A program made the position numbers and the translations under genes. Of a stretch of 64,000 bases of DNA, positions 32,120 through 41,338 are shown piece after piece. Within the stretch, counting starts at the first letter, position 1; every line of letters begins with the position of its first letter. A model generated the notes under the pieces. It saw nothing but the letters and a program-made list of their open reading frames with translations. It did no database searches and was not told the DNA's origin. The DNA comes from REEB95 sp035934995 (GTDB taxonomy: Bacteria > Pseudomonadota > Alphaproteobacteria > ATCC43930 > CGMCC-115725), in assembly GCA_035934995.1 (NCBI GenBank), contig DASYXI010000043.1, positions 1 through 64,000 on the forward strand, given 5' to 3'.

Positions 32120-34840
32120 ATGCTGTCGCTCGGTTCCATCGCATTCGCCGCGCCATGGTTATTGGCCGGATTGGCGGCGCTGCCGGTGCTGTGGTGGCTG
32201 TTGCGCGTAACGCCGCCAGCGCCGAAGCGCATCCGCTTCCCAGCGCTGCGCCTGATGCTGGGCCTGGCGCCACCGGAGGAAACGCCGGCGAAAACGCCCC
32301 TGTGGCTCATCCTTCTCCGCATGGTGCTGATAACGGTCGTCATCCTGGCGTTGGCGCAGCCGCTGCTCAATCCACGCACGCCGATTGCCGCGACAGGCCC
32401 CGTCGTCTTCGCGGTCGACGACGGCTGGGGCGCGGCGCGACACTGGGACGACATGCGCGCCGCGCTCGACCGGCTGATCGACCAGGCCGCACGCGAAGAC
32501 CGCGAGATCGTGCTTGTCAGCACCGCCGATCCGCCCGGTGGCCGCGCCGCGAGCGAATTGTCGTTGCTCCGCCCCGCCGACGCGCGGGCGGCAGCTGCGA
32601 ACTTGCAACCGCTGCCGTGGCCGGGCGATCGCACCCAGGCGCTCGCGCGACTCCAGCGGCTGGGCCTGTCGCACGCGGCCGAGATCGTCTGGTTGAGCGA
32701 CGGACTCGACGGCGGCGATGCCGCGGCTTTCGCCGCCGGCCTCGTTCGCCTTGGACCGGTGACGGTGATGGGCGCGGACGGCAACGCGTTGCCGCGCCTG
32801 TTGGCGCCGGCGGATGCCGACGACCAGGACCTGACGGCGACGGTCGAGCGCGCCGACCCCAGCCTGCCCGAAACGCTGACACTGCGTGCGCTTGGCGAAG
32901 ACGGACGGTTGTTGGCGCGGCGCGCGGTGACCGTTCCCGCCGGCCAAGGCTCGATCGTCGCACACATCCCGATGCCGACCGAGCTGCGTAACCGGGTTGC
33001 GTCGATCGCGATCGAGAACGAAGCCTCGGCCGGCGCCGCTCTGCTGCTCGATGAGGGCTGGAAACGGCGGCCGGTCGGTATCGTCGCCCACCGTGACACG
33101 GCGCAGCCGCTATTGAGCGGCGCCTATTATCTCGACAAGGCCCTGTCGCCGTTCAGCGAGGTGCGGACCGGCGACGTCGCCACCTTGCTCAAAGGCGGCA
33201 TTGCCGTGCTCGCGTTGCCCGATAGTGCGGCACTGAGCGACGGCGATCGCCAAGCGATCACCGGATGGCTCGACAAAGGCGGCACAGTCGTACGCTTCGC
33301 CGGTCCGCATCTGGCGGCCAAGCCCGACGATGCGCTGCTGCCGGTGCGTCTGCGCAGCGGCGACCGCACGCTCGGCGGCGCCTTATCGTGGGAGAAACCG
33401 GCGAAACTCGCGCCGTTCGCCGCCGACAGCCCGTTCACCGGTCTGACGATTCCCGACGACGTTACCGTCTCGCGGCAGGTGTTGGTGGAGCCGACGATCG
33501 ATCTCGCGCAAAAAACCTGGGCACGGCTTGCCGACGGCACACCGCTGGTCACGGCGGCGAAACACGGCAAAGGCTGGCTCGTTCTGGTGCATACGACTGC
33601 CGATCCGGAATGGTCGAATCTGGCGATGTCGGGATTGATGGTGGAGATGCTCCGCCGCGTCGTGGCCGTCAGTCAGGGCATCTCGGGCACGAGCGACAAG
33701 CCGCTGCCGCCGGTCGAAACCCTCGACGGCTTCGGTCGGCTGCACGCGGCGCCAGCCACGGCGGCGACCATTTCCGCCGGGGCCGCCGCCAAGACGGTCG
33801 CCGGACCGCGCTATCCGCCTGGCTTCTATGGCACCGCCGATGCGCGCGTCGCGCTGAACCTAGCGCCAGCGGTGATGCATTTCGCGCCGCTGCCGGCGTT
33901 GCCGGCCGGCGTCCGCCGCGAAAATTTCACCCGCAACACCGAGGTCGATTTCCGGCCGCCGCTGTTGGCTATCGCCTTGCTGCTGATGCTCGCCGATTTC
34001 ATCATCGGTCTCGCGCTGCGCGGTCTGTTGCCACGAATCAGATGGCACGCCGGCGCGGCGGCGGGCGCGATCGCGTTCGGGGCGGTGCTGATGAACGCGC
34101 CGATTGCGCGCGCCGCCGGCAACGACGCCGCAGCAATCGCCGGCGCCAGTCAGTTCCACCTTGCCTATGTGCGGACCGGCGTTCCCGATGTCGACGCCGA
34201 GTCCAAAGCCGGGCTTGTGGGCCTGGCGCATGTCTTGAACGAACGCACGGCCGTCGAAGCGGCCGCGCCGATGAGCGTCGATCCCGAAACCGACGATCTG
34301 GTCTTCTTTCCCTTGCTCTATTGGCCGGTGGTCGACGGTGAACGTGCCTTATCGCCACAAGCGGTCGCGCGCGTGCAGCATTATCTGAACACCGGCGGCA
34401 TCATCCTGTTCGACACGCGCGACCAAGAGCAGCCGAACGACTTCAGCGCCGCCGCGGCACAAGCGCGCCTGAAGCGGCTGGCCGCCGGCCTGACGATTCC
34501 GCCGCTGGTGCCGTTGCCGCCCGACCACGTGCTGACGCGGTCGTTCTACTTACTGGAGAATTTTCCCGGTCGCTGGAACGGCGGCGAGCTCTGGGTCGAG
34601 CCGACGGCAGACGCGATCAACGACGGCGTGTCGAGCGTCATCGTCGGCGGTAATGAATGGGCCGGCGCCTGGGCGACCGACGCCAACGGCGTGCCGCTCT
34701 ATGCCGTCGTGCCCGGCGGCGAACCGCAGCGCGAAATTGCCTATCGCTTCGGCGTCAACCTGGTGATGTACGCGCTGACGGGCAACTACAAGAGCGATCA
34801 AGTCCACGTGCCGGCGATTCTCGAACGGCTGGGACAATGA
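32120..34840 (+). CDS. BatA N-terminal and DUF4159 domain membrane protein
   Basis: This 906-residue inner-membrane protein opens with a BatA/aerotolerance-type domain (about 5-82): helix APWLLAGLAALPVLWWLLRV, the basic loop PPAPKRIRFPALRLMLGL and a second helix LWLILLRMVLITVVILALA. A large soluble middle (about 90-600) holds a VWA-like segment VVFAVDDGWGAARHWDDM. Further helices near 615-640 and 650-670 lead to a C-terminal DUF4159 domain (FHLAYVRTGVPDVDAE, DDLVFFPLLYWPVV, LNTGGIILFDTRDQ). It is the central gene of the moxR cassette and overlaps the next gene as ATGA. Confidence 0.87.
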   Translation: MLSLGSIAFAAPWLLAGLAALPVLWWLLRVTPPAPKRIRFPALRLMLGLAPPEETPAKTPLWLILLRMVLITVVILALAQPLLNPRTPIAATGPVVFAVDDGWGAARHWDDMRAALDRLIDQAAREDREIVLVSTADPPGGRAASELSLLRPADARAAAANLQPLPWPGDRTQALARLQRLGLSHAAEIVWLSDGLDGGDAAAFAAGLVRLGPVTVMGADGNALPRLLAPADADDQDLTATVERADPSLPETLTLRALGEDGRLLARRAVTVPAGQGSIVAHIPMPTELRNRVASIAIENEASAGAALLLDEGWKRRPVGIVAHRDTAQPLLSGAYYLDKALSPFSEVRTGDVATLLKGGIAVLALPDSAALSDGDRQAITGWLDKGGTVVRFAGPHLAAKPDDALLPVRLRSGDRTLGGALSWEKPAKLAPFAADSPFTGLTIPDDVTVSRQVLVEPTIDLAQKTWARLADGTPLVTAAKHGKGWLVLVHTTADPEWSNLAMSGLMVEMLRRVVAVSQGISGTSDKPLPPVETLDGFGRLHAAPATAATISAGAAAKTVAGPRYPPGFYGTADARVALNLAPAVMHFAPLPALPAGVRRENFTRNTEVDFRPPLLAIALLLMLADFIIGLALRGLLPRIRWHAGAAAGAIAFGAVLMNAPIARAAGNDAAAIAGASQFHLAYVRTGVPDVDAESKAGLVGLAHVLNERTAVEAAAPMSVDPETDDLVFFPLLYWPVVDGERALSPQAVARVQHYLNTGGIILFDTRDQEQPNDFSAAAAQARLKRLAAGLTIPPLVPLPPDHVLTRSFYLLENFPGRWNGGELWVEPTADAINDGVSSVIVGGNEWAGAWATDANGVPLYAVVPGGEPQREIAYRFGVNLVMYALTGNYKSDQVHVPAILERLGQ

Positions 34841-36921
34841 TCGGCTGGGGCCTCGCCACATCGCCGCTGCTGCCGTGGTGGGCGATCGGCGCCTTCGCCG
34901 TCGCGACCGCGGTGCTGATCGCGCTCGGCGCCTGGCGGCGCGCCCGCGGCACCATCTGGCGGTTGCTCGCCTGTCTGGCGCTGGCGGCGATCGTGGTCAA
35001 TCCATCGCTGGTCAAGGAAACGCGCACACCGCAGCACGACGTCGCCGCCGTGATCGTCGATGATTCGCAAAGCATGCGCATCGGCCAGCGGCAGCAGTAC
35101 GCCGCGACGGCGCTCCAAGCCGTCACCGATCAACTGGCGCACGTACCGGGTCTCGACGTGCGCGTGGTGCATGCCGGCGCGCCCGATCCCGCGTCGCTTT
35201 TGGTCGATCAGGGAACCCAGCTCTATACCGCGTTGAATCACGCGCTGGCCGACGTGCCGCGCCAGCGCATTGCCGGCGCGATCCTGATCACCGACGGCCA
35301 GATCCACGACATGCCGACGCCGCAACGGCTGGCGTTCGATGCGCCGCTCCACGTTCTGCTCACCGGCCAGCCAGGCGAAGCCGACCGGTGGCTCGACGTG
35401 CGCAATGCGCCGAAGTTCGGGCTGGTCGGCAAAACGGTCGAGCTGACCGTGCGAGTCGAGGACCTGCCCGCGAACAAGGCTGCCGACGAGGCGCAGCTTA
35501 CCATCCGCAAGGACGGCGGCCTGCCGACGATCCGGACGGTGCCGGTCGGCAGCGACGTCAACGTGCCGGTCGACATCGACCACGGCGGCCCCAACGTGGT
35601 CGAGCTGTCGGTTAATGCCGGGCCGCATGAGCTCACGCTCGAAAACAACCGCGCCGCCTTCGTCATCAACGGCGTCCGCGACCGCCTCAAGGTGCTGCTG
35701 ATCAGCGGCGAGCCGAACCAGGACGAGCGCACCTGGCGCAACATCCTCAAATCGGATCCGTCCGTCGACCTGATCCACTTCACCATCCTGCGCCCGCCGG
35801 AAAAGCAGGACGGCACGCCGATCCGCGAGCTCAGCCTGATCGCCTTTCCGATCCGCGAGCTGTTCGACGTCAAGCTGCACAGTTTCGACCTGATCATCTT
35901 CGATCGCTATCGGCAGCGCAGCGTGCTGCCGCAGGCCTACATCGAAAACATCGCCGATTACGTGCGCGACGGTGGCGCGCTGCTGGTTTCCGCCGGCCCG
36001 TCCTTTGCCACGCCGCTGTCGCTCTATCGCACGCCGCTCGGCAGCGTGCTGCCGGCGGCGCCGACCGGCGACGTCTTCGACCATGGCTTCGTGCCCCAGG
36101 TGACGGCGGTCGGGCGGCGCGATCCGGTGACGGAGGACCTGCCCGGCTTGCCAGCGCAGGCCAACGCGGTACCACCATGGGGCCGCTGGTTCCGCATCAT
36201 CAGCGCCCAGACCCAGCGTGGCGTAACCGTGATGACCGGTTATCAAAACGAGCCGCTGCTGGTGCTCGATCGCGTCGGCAAGGGCCGGGTCGCGCAACTC
36301 ATGTCCGACGAGATGTGGCTGTGGACGCGCGGCTATGAGGGCGGTGGGCCGCAGGTCGAGCTGCTGCGCCGGATTGTCTATTGGTTGATGAAGGAGCCCG
36401 AGCTCGAAGAAAACGATCTGCGCGCGAAGATCGACGCCAACAAGCTGACTGTGACGCGGCAATCGCTGCAGCCCGACGACTCGCCGGTGCAGCTGACCCT
36501 GCCGGACGGCAAGACCATGAGTTTGACGTTGGCGCCCACCGATGGCGGGCGCAGCGCTGCAACGTTGGGAATCGATGAAAGCGGCCTCTACCGCGTCACC
36601 GACGGTCAGCGCACGGCGTTGGCAGCGGCGGGTTCGCTCAATCCGGTCGAGATGGCCGACGTGCGCACCACCGACGAGAAGGTCAAAGCCGATGTCGCCG
36701 CCACCGGCGGCGGCATCTTCTGGGTTGGACCGGGCCACATGCCCGACATCCGGTCCGTCGATCCGGAGCAGTCGGCGGCCGGACGCAATTGGATGGGCTT
36801 GCGCCGCAACGGCGACTATGTGGTCACGGGTGTCGGCGAGACGCCGCTGGTGCCGGGCGTGCTTGCCTTGCTCTTGGCGCTTGGACTGTTGATCCTGGCG
36901 TGGCGGCGAGAGGGACACTGA
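34837..36921 (+). CDS. Membrane protein with VWA-like and glutamine amidotransferase-like regions
   Basis: The 694-residue protein has two N-terminal membrane helices (about 13-33 and 41-56), then a VWA-like region with the metal-site pattern D75-x-S77-x-S79 (VIVDDSQSM) and ILITDGQIHD, a long beta-rich middle, and a class I glutamine amidotransferase-like region without an obvious catalytic Cys (LKVLLISGEPNQDERTWRN, YVRDGGALLVSAGPSF). A final helix, VLALLLALGLLILAW, ends the protein. It overlaps the DUF4159 gene. The set suggests an envelope-associated MoxR complex, but no function is established. Confidence 0.8.
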   Translation: MIGWGLATSPLLPWWAIGAFAVATAVLIALGAWRRARGTIWRLLACLALAAIVVNPSLVKETRTPQHDVAAVIVDDSQSMRIGQRQQYAATALQAVTDQLAHVPGLDVRVVHAGAPDPASLLVDQGTQLYTALNHALADVPRQRIAGAILITDGQIHDMPTPQRLAFDAPLHVLLTGQPGEADRWLDVRNAPKFGLVGKTVELTVRVEDLPANKAADEAQLTIRKDGGLPTIRTVPVGSDVNVPVDIDHGGPNVVELSVNAGPHELTLENNRAAFVINGVRDRLKVLLISGEPNQDERTWRNILKSDPSVDLIHFTILRPPEKQDGTPIRELSLIAFPIRELFDVKLHSFDLIIFDRYRQRSVLPQAYIENIADYVRDGGALLVSAGPSFATPLSLYRTPLGSVLPAAPTGDVFDHGFVPQVTAVGRRDPVTEDLPGLPAQANAVPPWGRWFRIISAQTQRGVTVMTGYQNEPLLVLDRVGKGRVAQLMSDEMWLWTRGYEGGGPQVELLRRIVYWLMKEPELEENDLRAKIDANKLTVTRQSLQPDDSPVQLTLPDGKTMSLTLAPTDGGRSAATLGIDESGLYRVTDGQRTALAAAGSLNPVEMADVRTTDEKVKADVAATGGGIFWVGPGHMPDIRSVDPEQSAAGRNWMGLRRNGDYVVTGVGETPLVPGVLALLLALGLLILAWRREGH

Positions 36922-36924
36922 TTC

Positions 36925-37428
36925 ATGCTCGGTGGCTGGCACGATTTTTACGCCATCCTGGCGATGGTGGCGGGGACGCTGCTGGGCGCGATGTTCATCG
37001 TCGCCTCGATCAGCGGCCGCAACATGACCAAGACGCGCGCGGCTGCGGTGGCATCGTTCGTCACGCCGACGGTGATCCACCTGTCGGTCGTGATGAGCGC
37101 GTGCGCGCTGCTGGTCGTGCCAACCCTTCCGCTCCAGACCTTGGGCATAATCGGCGTCGTCGGTGGGTTCGTTGGCTTGGCCGCCGCAACGCGCATCTGT
37201 TGGCGGGTGCTCCATGCCAAAATCGAGCATATCGACCGGGTTTGGTACGGCGGCGTGCCGCTGCTCGGTTATGCCGGCATCCTTGCCGCCGCGACGATGA
37301 TCGTGACCGATGCTCGCTTCGGCCTCGAAACCCTCGCGGCCGCCTTCGGCCTGCTGATCATCGCCAGCATCCGCAATGCCTGGGACCTGATTATCTTTCT
37401 GGTCGGCCAAGAGGGCAGCGCGCGCTAG
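36925..37428 (+). CDS. Four-helix membrane protein of unknown function
   Basis: The 167-residue protein has four hydrophobic stretches: YAILAMVAGTLLGAMFIVAS, PTVIHLSVVMSACALLVVP, LGIIGVVGGFVGLAAATRI, and YAGILAAATMIVT continuing to a last segment LAAAFGLLIIASI. It begins three bases after the preceding gene and is probably the last member of the moxR cassette. I do not recognise the family. Confidence 0.7.
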   Translation: MLGGWHDFYAILAMVAGTLLGAMFIVASISGRNMTKTRAAAVASFVTPTVIHLSVVMSACALLVVPTLPLQTLGIIGVVGGFVGLAAATRICWRVLHAKIEHIDRVWYGGVPLLGYAGILAAATMIVTDARFGLETLAAAFGLLIIASIRNAWDLIIFLVGQEGSAR

Positions 37429-37498
37429 ACGGCGGCCGCCGATCGCAGTGGGCTAAGCCCGGTCGGATTTGCTAGGGTCCGCGCCCAGGAGGAACCCC

Positions 37499-38185
37499 AT
37501 GTGGCGCCGGGCCTTGCCGCCCATCCATCCCGATGGCTGGCGATTCATTGCGATCTTTGCCGTTGTGACGCTGATCCTGTTCTGGATCGCGCAGCCGCTC
37601 GGCTGGCTGGGCGTGATCGCGACGATCTGGTGCGTGACGTTCTTCCGCAACCCGTGGCGTGTCACGCCGCAGCGCGACGGCCTGGTGGTCGCGCCCGCCG
37701 ACGGTGTGGTGGTCGCGGTCGACGAGGCCGTGCCGCCGGTCGAGTTGGGCATGGGCGACGCGCCGATGCGGCGGATCGGCATTTTCCTCTCGATCTTCGA
37801 CGTGCACGTCAACCGCGTGCCGGCCGCTGCGCGCGTGGTGAAGACCGCCTACCGCAAGGGCAAGTTCGTCAACGCCGCGCTCGACAAGGCAAGCGAGGAC
37901 AACGAGCGCATGGCCATCCGTCTGGCGCTGCCGGACGGCACTGAAATCGCCGTCGTCCAGATCGCCGGCCTGATCGCGCGGCGCATCCTGTGCGAACTGA
38001 CCGAAGGCCAGAGCGTTGTCGCGGGACAACGGCTGGGCCTGATCCGGTTCGGCAGCCGCACCGATCTGTATTTGCCGCCAGCGTGGTCACATTTCGCCAT
38101 CGTCGGCCAGCGCATGGTTGGCGGCGAGACGGTCCTCGCCGATCGGCGCGCCAACGAGAGCGCCCGGTCGGGCCTGGTGCACTGA
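37499..38185 (+). CDS. psd: Phosphatidylserine decarboxylase
   Basis: Psd decarboxylates phosphatidylserine to phosphatidylethanolamine using a pyruvoyl group made by self-cleavage. The 228-residue short type has a helix near residues 15-43, GLVVAPADGVVV, GIFLSIFDVHVNRVP and the cleavage site G185-S186 (IRFGSRTDLYLP), which would leave Ser186 as the pyruvoyl of the alpha chain. AGGAGGA (37487-37493) fixes the ATG at 37499 over an upstream TTG. Its stop and the pssA start share TGATG. Confidence 0.95.
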   Translation: MWRRALPPIHPDGWRFIAIFAVVTLILFWIAQPLGWLGVIATIWCVTFFRNPWRVTPQRDGLVVAPADGVVVAVDEAVPPVELGMGDAPMRRIGIFLSIFDVHVNRVPAAARVVKTAYRKGKFVNAALDKASEDNERMAIRLALPDGTEIAVVQIAGLIARRILCELTEGQSVVAGQRLGLIRFGSRTDLYLPPAWSHFAIVGQRMVGGETVLADRRANESARSGLVH

Positions 38186-38979
38186 TGCCGCTGCATCGCC
38201 CGCGCGTCCGCGTCCGGCCGATGGGGGCATTCTCGCTCAACCGAATGATTCCCAACATCCTGACGCTGCTGGCGCTGTGCGCGGGCATGACGGCGATCCG
38301 CCTCGCCTTCCTCGACCGCTTCGAGCAGGCAGCCGCCGCGATCATCATCGCCGGCATCCTCGACGGCATCGACGGCAGGATCGCGCGGTTGCTGAAGGGT
38401 ACGTCGAGCTTCGGCGCCGAGCTCGATTCGCTTTCCGACTTCGTCAGCTTCGGCGCCGCACCGGCGATCATGCTCGACATTTGGACGATGGATTCGCTGC
38501 ACGGCATCGGCTGGACACTGGCGCTGTTGTTCGCCGTGTGCACGGCCCTGCGCCTGGCACGGTTCAATACCCAGATGGGCGCCGAGCTGCCGCCTTACGC
38601 CTACAATTTCTTCACCGGCGTGCCGGCGCCCGCCGGGGCCGGGCTGGTGATGATTCCGATGTTCTTGAATTTCGAAAGCGGCATCGACTTTTTCCGCTCG
38701 CCGATCCTGTGCGGCGCGGTGCTGGCAGCGGTCGCCGCGCTGATGGTGAGTCGTGTGCCCACATTTGCGTTCAAGAGCTTCCGGATTCCGCGCGAGTGGG
38801 TCCTGCCCACGTTGCTGCTGGTGGGCGTGTTGGCGGCCTTCCTGACGACCGAGCCGTGGCTCACGTTGTTGATTATCGGCGCGCTCTATATCGCCTCGAT
38901 CCCCGTCAGCATCCATGCCTATGGGCGATTGCGGCGCGCCGCGGAAGAACTGCGGGCACCGCGCCTCGGTCAACCTTGA
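38185..38979 (+). CDS. pssA: CDP-diacylglycerol--serine O-phosphatidyltransferase
   Basis: PssA makes phosphatidylserine from CDP-diacylglycerol and serine, the substrate of the preceding Psd. The 264-residue membrane protein carries the CDP-alcohol motif D60, D63-G64, A67-R68, G77, D81, D85 (DGIDGRIARLLKGTSSFGAELDSLSDF split over 60-86) and about eight helices. Start overlaps the psd stop by one base. The pair gives the full two-step route to phosphatidylethanolamine. Confidence 0.95.
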   Translation: MPLHRPRVRVRPMGAFSLNRMIPNILTLLALCAGMTAIRLAFLDRFEQAAAAIIIAGILDGIDGRIARLLKGTSSFGAELDSLSDFVSFGAAPAIMLDIWTMDSLHGIGWTLALLFAVCTALRLARFNTQMGAELPPYAYNFFTGVPAPAGAGLVMIPMFLNFESGIDFFRSPILCGAVLAAVAALMVSRVPTFAFKSFRIPREWVLPTLLLVGVLAAFLTTEPWLTLLIIGALYIASIPVSIHAYGRLRRAAEELRAPRLGQP

Positions 38980-38989
38980 GCGGCTCAAG
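38975..38989 (+). terminator. Possible weak terminator hairpin after pssA
   Basis: CTTGAG-CGG-CTCAAG is a perfect 6-3-6 inverted repeat spanning the pssA stop codon. No T-run follows, so termination is doubtful. Confidence 0.25.
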
Positions 38990-39062
38990 CGGCTGTGATC
39001 GTCGCTCGCAGCGCGCTCATGCTAGAAGCGCCGGACGCTCGGGATAACACCGGAGGCATACC

Positions 39063-39692
39063 ATGACGTATCGGAGCATCGCGGCCGCAGCGGCGTTTGT
39101 CGGGTTTGGTCTGGTTCTGACCGCACCGCTCGTTGACGCGCAAGCGCCGGCGACGCCGCCAGCCCGCGTGCGTGGCACGATCAGTGCCTTCAACGACCAT
39201 ACGCTGACGGTCAAGACGCCGGCTGGCGTGCTGGTGACGGTCGCGCTCGCGCCGAACTTCGTGGTGCGGACGGTGGTGCGCAAGCGTCTCACCGACATTC
39301 ACGACGGCGATTTCGTCGCCTCGACCTCGATCCGCGGCAAGGACGGCAATCTTCACGCAATCGAAGTCCATATCTTCCTGCCGGTCCAACGCGGCGTCGT
39401 TCCCGAAGGCCAGATTCCCTGGGACCTTGCGCCCAACAGCCTGATGACGAATGCCATCGTCGAAGGCGTCGCGACGGTCAAGGGCGGCCGCGTGCTGACC
39501 GTGACGTACAAAGGCCAAAGCACCGACATCGAGGTCGATCGCAAGACGCCGATCGTCACCTGTGCGCCCGGCGATCCGAGCATGCTGAAAGCCGGCCGTG
39601 CGGTCTTCGTCATCGGGCCCAAGCGGCCCGACGGCACGGTGGCGGCGAACAACGTCACGGTCGAGAACAAAGGCGTCAAGCCGCCGATGTAG
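39063..39692 (+). CDS. Secreted protein with two DUF5666-like domains
   Basis: The 209-residue product has a signal peptide (about 1-26, ending VDAQA). The mature part contains two similar beta-rich units: one from GTISAFNDHTLTVKTPAG through DIHDGDFVAST (about 38-90) and one from GVATVKGGRVLTVTYKGQ through LKAGRAVFVIG (about 138-190). Each has the G-x-hxxhxxxxLTVxxxxG start and a late 'L..G..V' turn seen in DUF5666/OB-like proteins. It stands alone between pssA and the monooxygenase. Role unknown. Confidence 0.65.
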   Translation: MTYRSIAAAAAFVGFGLVLTAPLVDAQAPATPPARVRGTISAFNDHTLTVKTPAGVLVTVALAPNFVVRTVVRKRLTDIHDGDFVASTSIRGKDGNLHAIEVHIFLPVQRGVVPEGQIPWDLAPNSLMTNAIVEGVATVKGGRVLTVTYKGQSTDIEVDRKTPIVTCAPGDPSMLKAGRAVFVIGPKRPDGTVAANNVTVENKGVKPPM

Positions 39693-39728
39693 CGGCGGCG
39701 TGGGCCAGATGCGCGTTGACACGGAGGT

Positions 39729-39757
39729 TTCCCAGGCGGTCTGATCCCGCCGGGGAA
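39729..39757 (+). promoter_or_regulatory. Hairpin overlapping the ribosome-binding site of the FAD monooxygenase
   Basis: TTCCC-A-GGCGG (39729-39739) pairs with CCGCC-G-GGGAA (39747-39757) with one A/G mismatch and a seven-base loop. The 3' arm contains GGGGA, the only Shine-Dalgarno-like sequence before the ATG at 39762, so the hairpin would hide it. Without a T-run it is a poor terminator. Confidence 0.45.
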
Positions 39758-39761
39758 TCGG

Positions 39762-40967
39762 ATGGTTTTGCGCGCACCTGTGATCGTCGTCGGCGGAGGG
39801 CCCGCCGGACTAGCCGTCGCGGTCGGTCTCGCGCTCCAGAACGTCGCGGTCGCCGTTTACGAGACCGAACCACGTCTTCCGCGCGACCTGCGCGCCGGCA
39901 GTTTCCATCCGCCGACACTCGAAATGCTCGACGGTATTGGCGTCGGCCAGGATTTCCTGGCGCTCGGCTATCGCGTGCCACGGTGGCAGATCCGCGGCCG
40001 CCGCGAGGGCGTGATCGTCGAGTGGGACCTGTCGCTGATCGCTGACCTGACGCCTTATCCATTCCGCTTCCACTGCGAGCAATTCAAGCTCACGCCGCTG
40101 CTGCTGGCGCGGTTCCAGGCGCTGGGCGGCGCGGTGCACTGGCAGCGGCGCTTCCTCGACGCGATGCAGGATGGCGAGGGCGTCGTCGCACGCTTCGCGA
40201 CGCCGGACGGAATCGAGACGGTGCGCGGCAGCCACCTCGTCGGCGCCGACGGCGGCCGCAGCGCCGTGCGCCACGCCATGAATGTCGCCTTCGAGGGCTT
40301 CACCTGGCCCGAGCGGTTTCTCGTCGCTGGCATCGACCGCGATCTGGCGCCCGAAGGCTTCACCATGAACGCTTATGTCTCGGATCCGGTCGATTGGTCG
40401 GCGATTTTCAAAATGCCGCACGATGGGCCGCCGGGCCTGTGGCGCGTGCTGTTCCCGACGGACGCCGAAGTTCCCGAGGAACAAGTGTTGGACGCGGACT
40501 TTGTCGAGCGGGCACTGCAGAATTTTCTGCCGTGGAGCCGGCGCTATGGCGTCGAACACAAATCGACCTATCGCGTACACCAGCGCGTCGCGAGCGAATT
40601 CCGTCGCGGGCGCATGCTGCTGGTCGGCGATGCGGCGCATGTCAATAATCCGCTCGGCGCCTTCGGCCTCAACGGTGCGCTGCACGGCGCATTCAATCTG
40701 GTAGGAAAGCTCGGCCCGGTGTGGCGCGGCGACGCGCCCGAAACCTTCCTCGACCGTTACACGCGGCAGCGACGGGCGGCGAATATCGAGTTCGTGCAGG
40801 CGCAATCGATCCGCAACAAGGAGCTGCTGCAGGAACGCGATCCCGGTCAGCGGACGCGCCGGCTCGACGAGTTGCGACGGATCGCGGCCGACCGCGCCAG
40901 CCGCAAGGCGTACCTGGTGAAAAGTTCGATGATCTGGAGCGTGCAACGCGCGGCAGAAGTCGAATGA
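39762..40967 (+). CDS. FAD-dependent monooxygenase
   Basis: This 401-residue group A flavin monooxygenase has the dinucleotide-binding VIVVGGGPAGLAVAVGLAL (8-26), the DG-type motif GSHLVGADGGRSAVRHAM (about 157-174) and the FAD motif MLLVGDAAHVNNPLGAFGLN (about 285-304) with a GLN end typical of the TfdB/PheA branch. It begins a small operon with two tiny genes (ATGA overlaps). Possible roles are aromatic ring hydroxylation or quinone synthesis; the sequence does not decide. A hairpin covers its ribosome-binding site. Confidence 0.87.
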   Translation: MVLRAPVIVVGGGPAGLAVAVGLALQNVAVAVYETEPRLPRDLRAGSFHPPTLEMLDGIGVGQDFLALGYRVPRWQIRGRREGVIVEWDLSLIADLTPYPFRFHCEQFKLTPLLLARFQALGGAVHWQRRFLDAMQDGEGVVARFATPDGIETVRGSHLVGADGGRSAVRHAMNVAFEGFTWPERFLVAGIDRDLAPEGFTMNAYVSDPVDWSAIFKMPHDGPPGLWRVLFPTDAEVPEEQVLDADFVERALQNFLPWSRRYGVEHKSTYRVHQRVASEFRRGRMLLVGDAAHVNNPLGAFGLNGALHGAFNLVGKLGPVWRGDAPETFLDRYTRQRRAANIEFVQAQSIRNKELLQERDPGQRTRRLDELRRIAADRASRKAYLVKSSMIWSVQRAAEVE

Positions 40968-41338
40968 GTGCGACCCCAACCGGGATACGGAGCGGCCGGC
41001 GGCTTTCGCCTTATGTCGTGCTGCTGATCGCCGTCTGGACGGCCATTATGACCGCGCGACTTTATCCGCAATTCGACCGAACGCTGCGCATCGACGGTCG
41101 CATCACGACCGTCGACGATTACATCGCCGATCGGTGCGACGCGCGATTGGGGCCGGAAGTCGCCAACTGCCTGGCGACGGCGCATGACAAGGCACGGACG
41201 CAGCTGCGGCGGGAACAGGCCCGAACGGTGCTGATCATCGCCGCACCCGGCGTGCTATATTTACTTTATCTGGCGCCCGCCGCGTTGGCCGGTGCGCGGC
41301 GCCGGCGCGCGGCGAAGCGAAACAAGGATACGCGATGA
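40964..41338 (+). CDS. Small membrane protein of unknown function
   Basis: The 124-residue product has a helix at about 13-33 (YVVLLIAVWTAIMTARLYP), a 60-residue loop with two cysteines (ADRCDARLGPEVANCLATAH), and a second helix TVLIIAAPGVLYLLYLAPAA before a basic tail. It is coupled to the monooxygenase by ATGA and to the next gene by ATGA. I do not recognise the family; the loop is probably periplasmic and may form a disulfide. Confidence 0.65.
   Translation: MSATPTGIRSGRRLSPYVVLLIAVWTAIMTARLYPQFDRTLRIDGRITTVDDYIADRCDARLGPEVANCLATAHDKARTQLRREQARTVLIIAAPGVLYLLYLAPAALAGARRRRAAKRNKDTR

Noticed and set aside
34798..37410. 870-codon minus-strand frame opposite the VWA-like gene and its neighbour
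   Set aside because: Same bias artefact; composition is Arg/His/Asp-rich and lacks motifs, whereas the plus-strand frames show domains and coupled starts.
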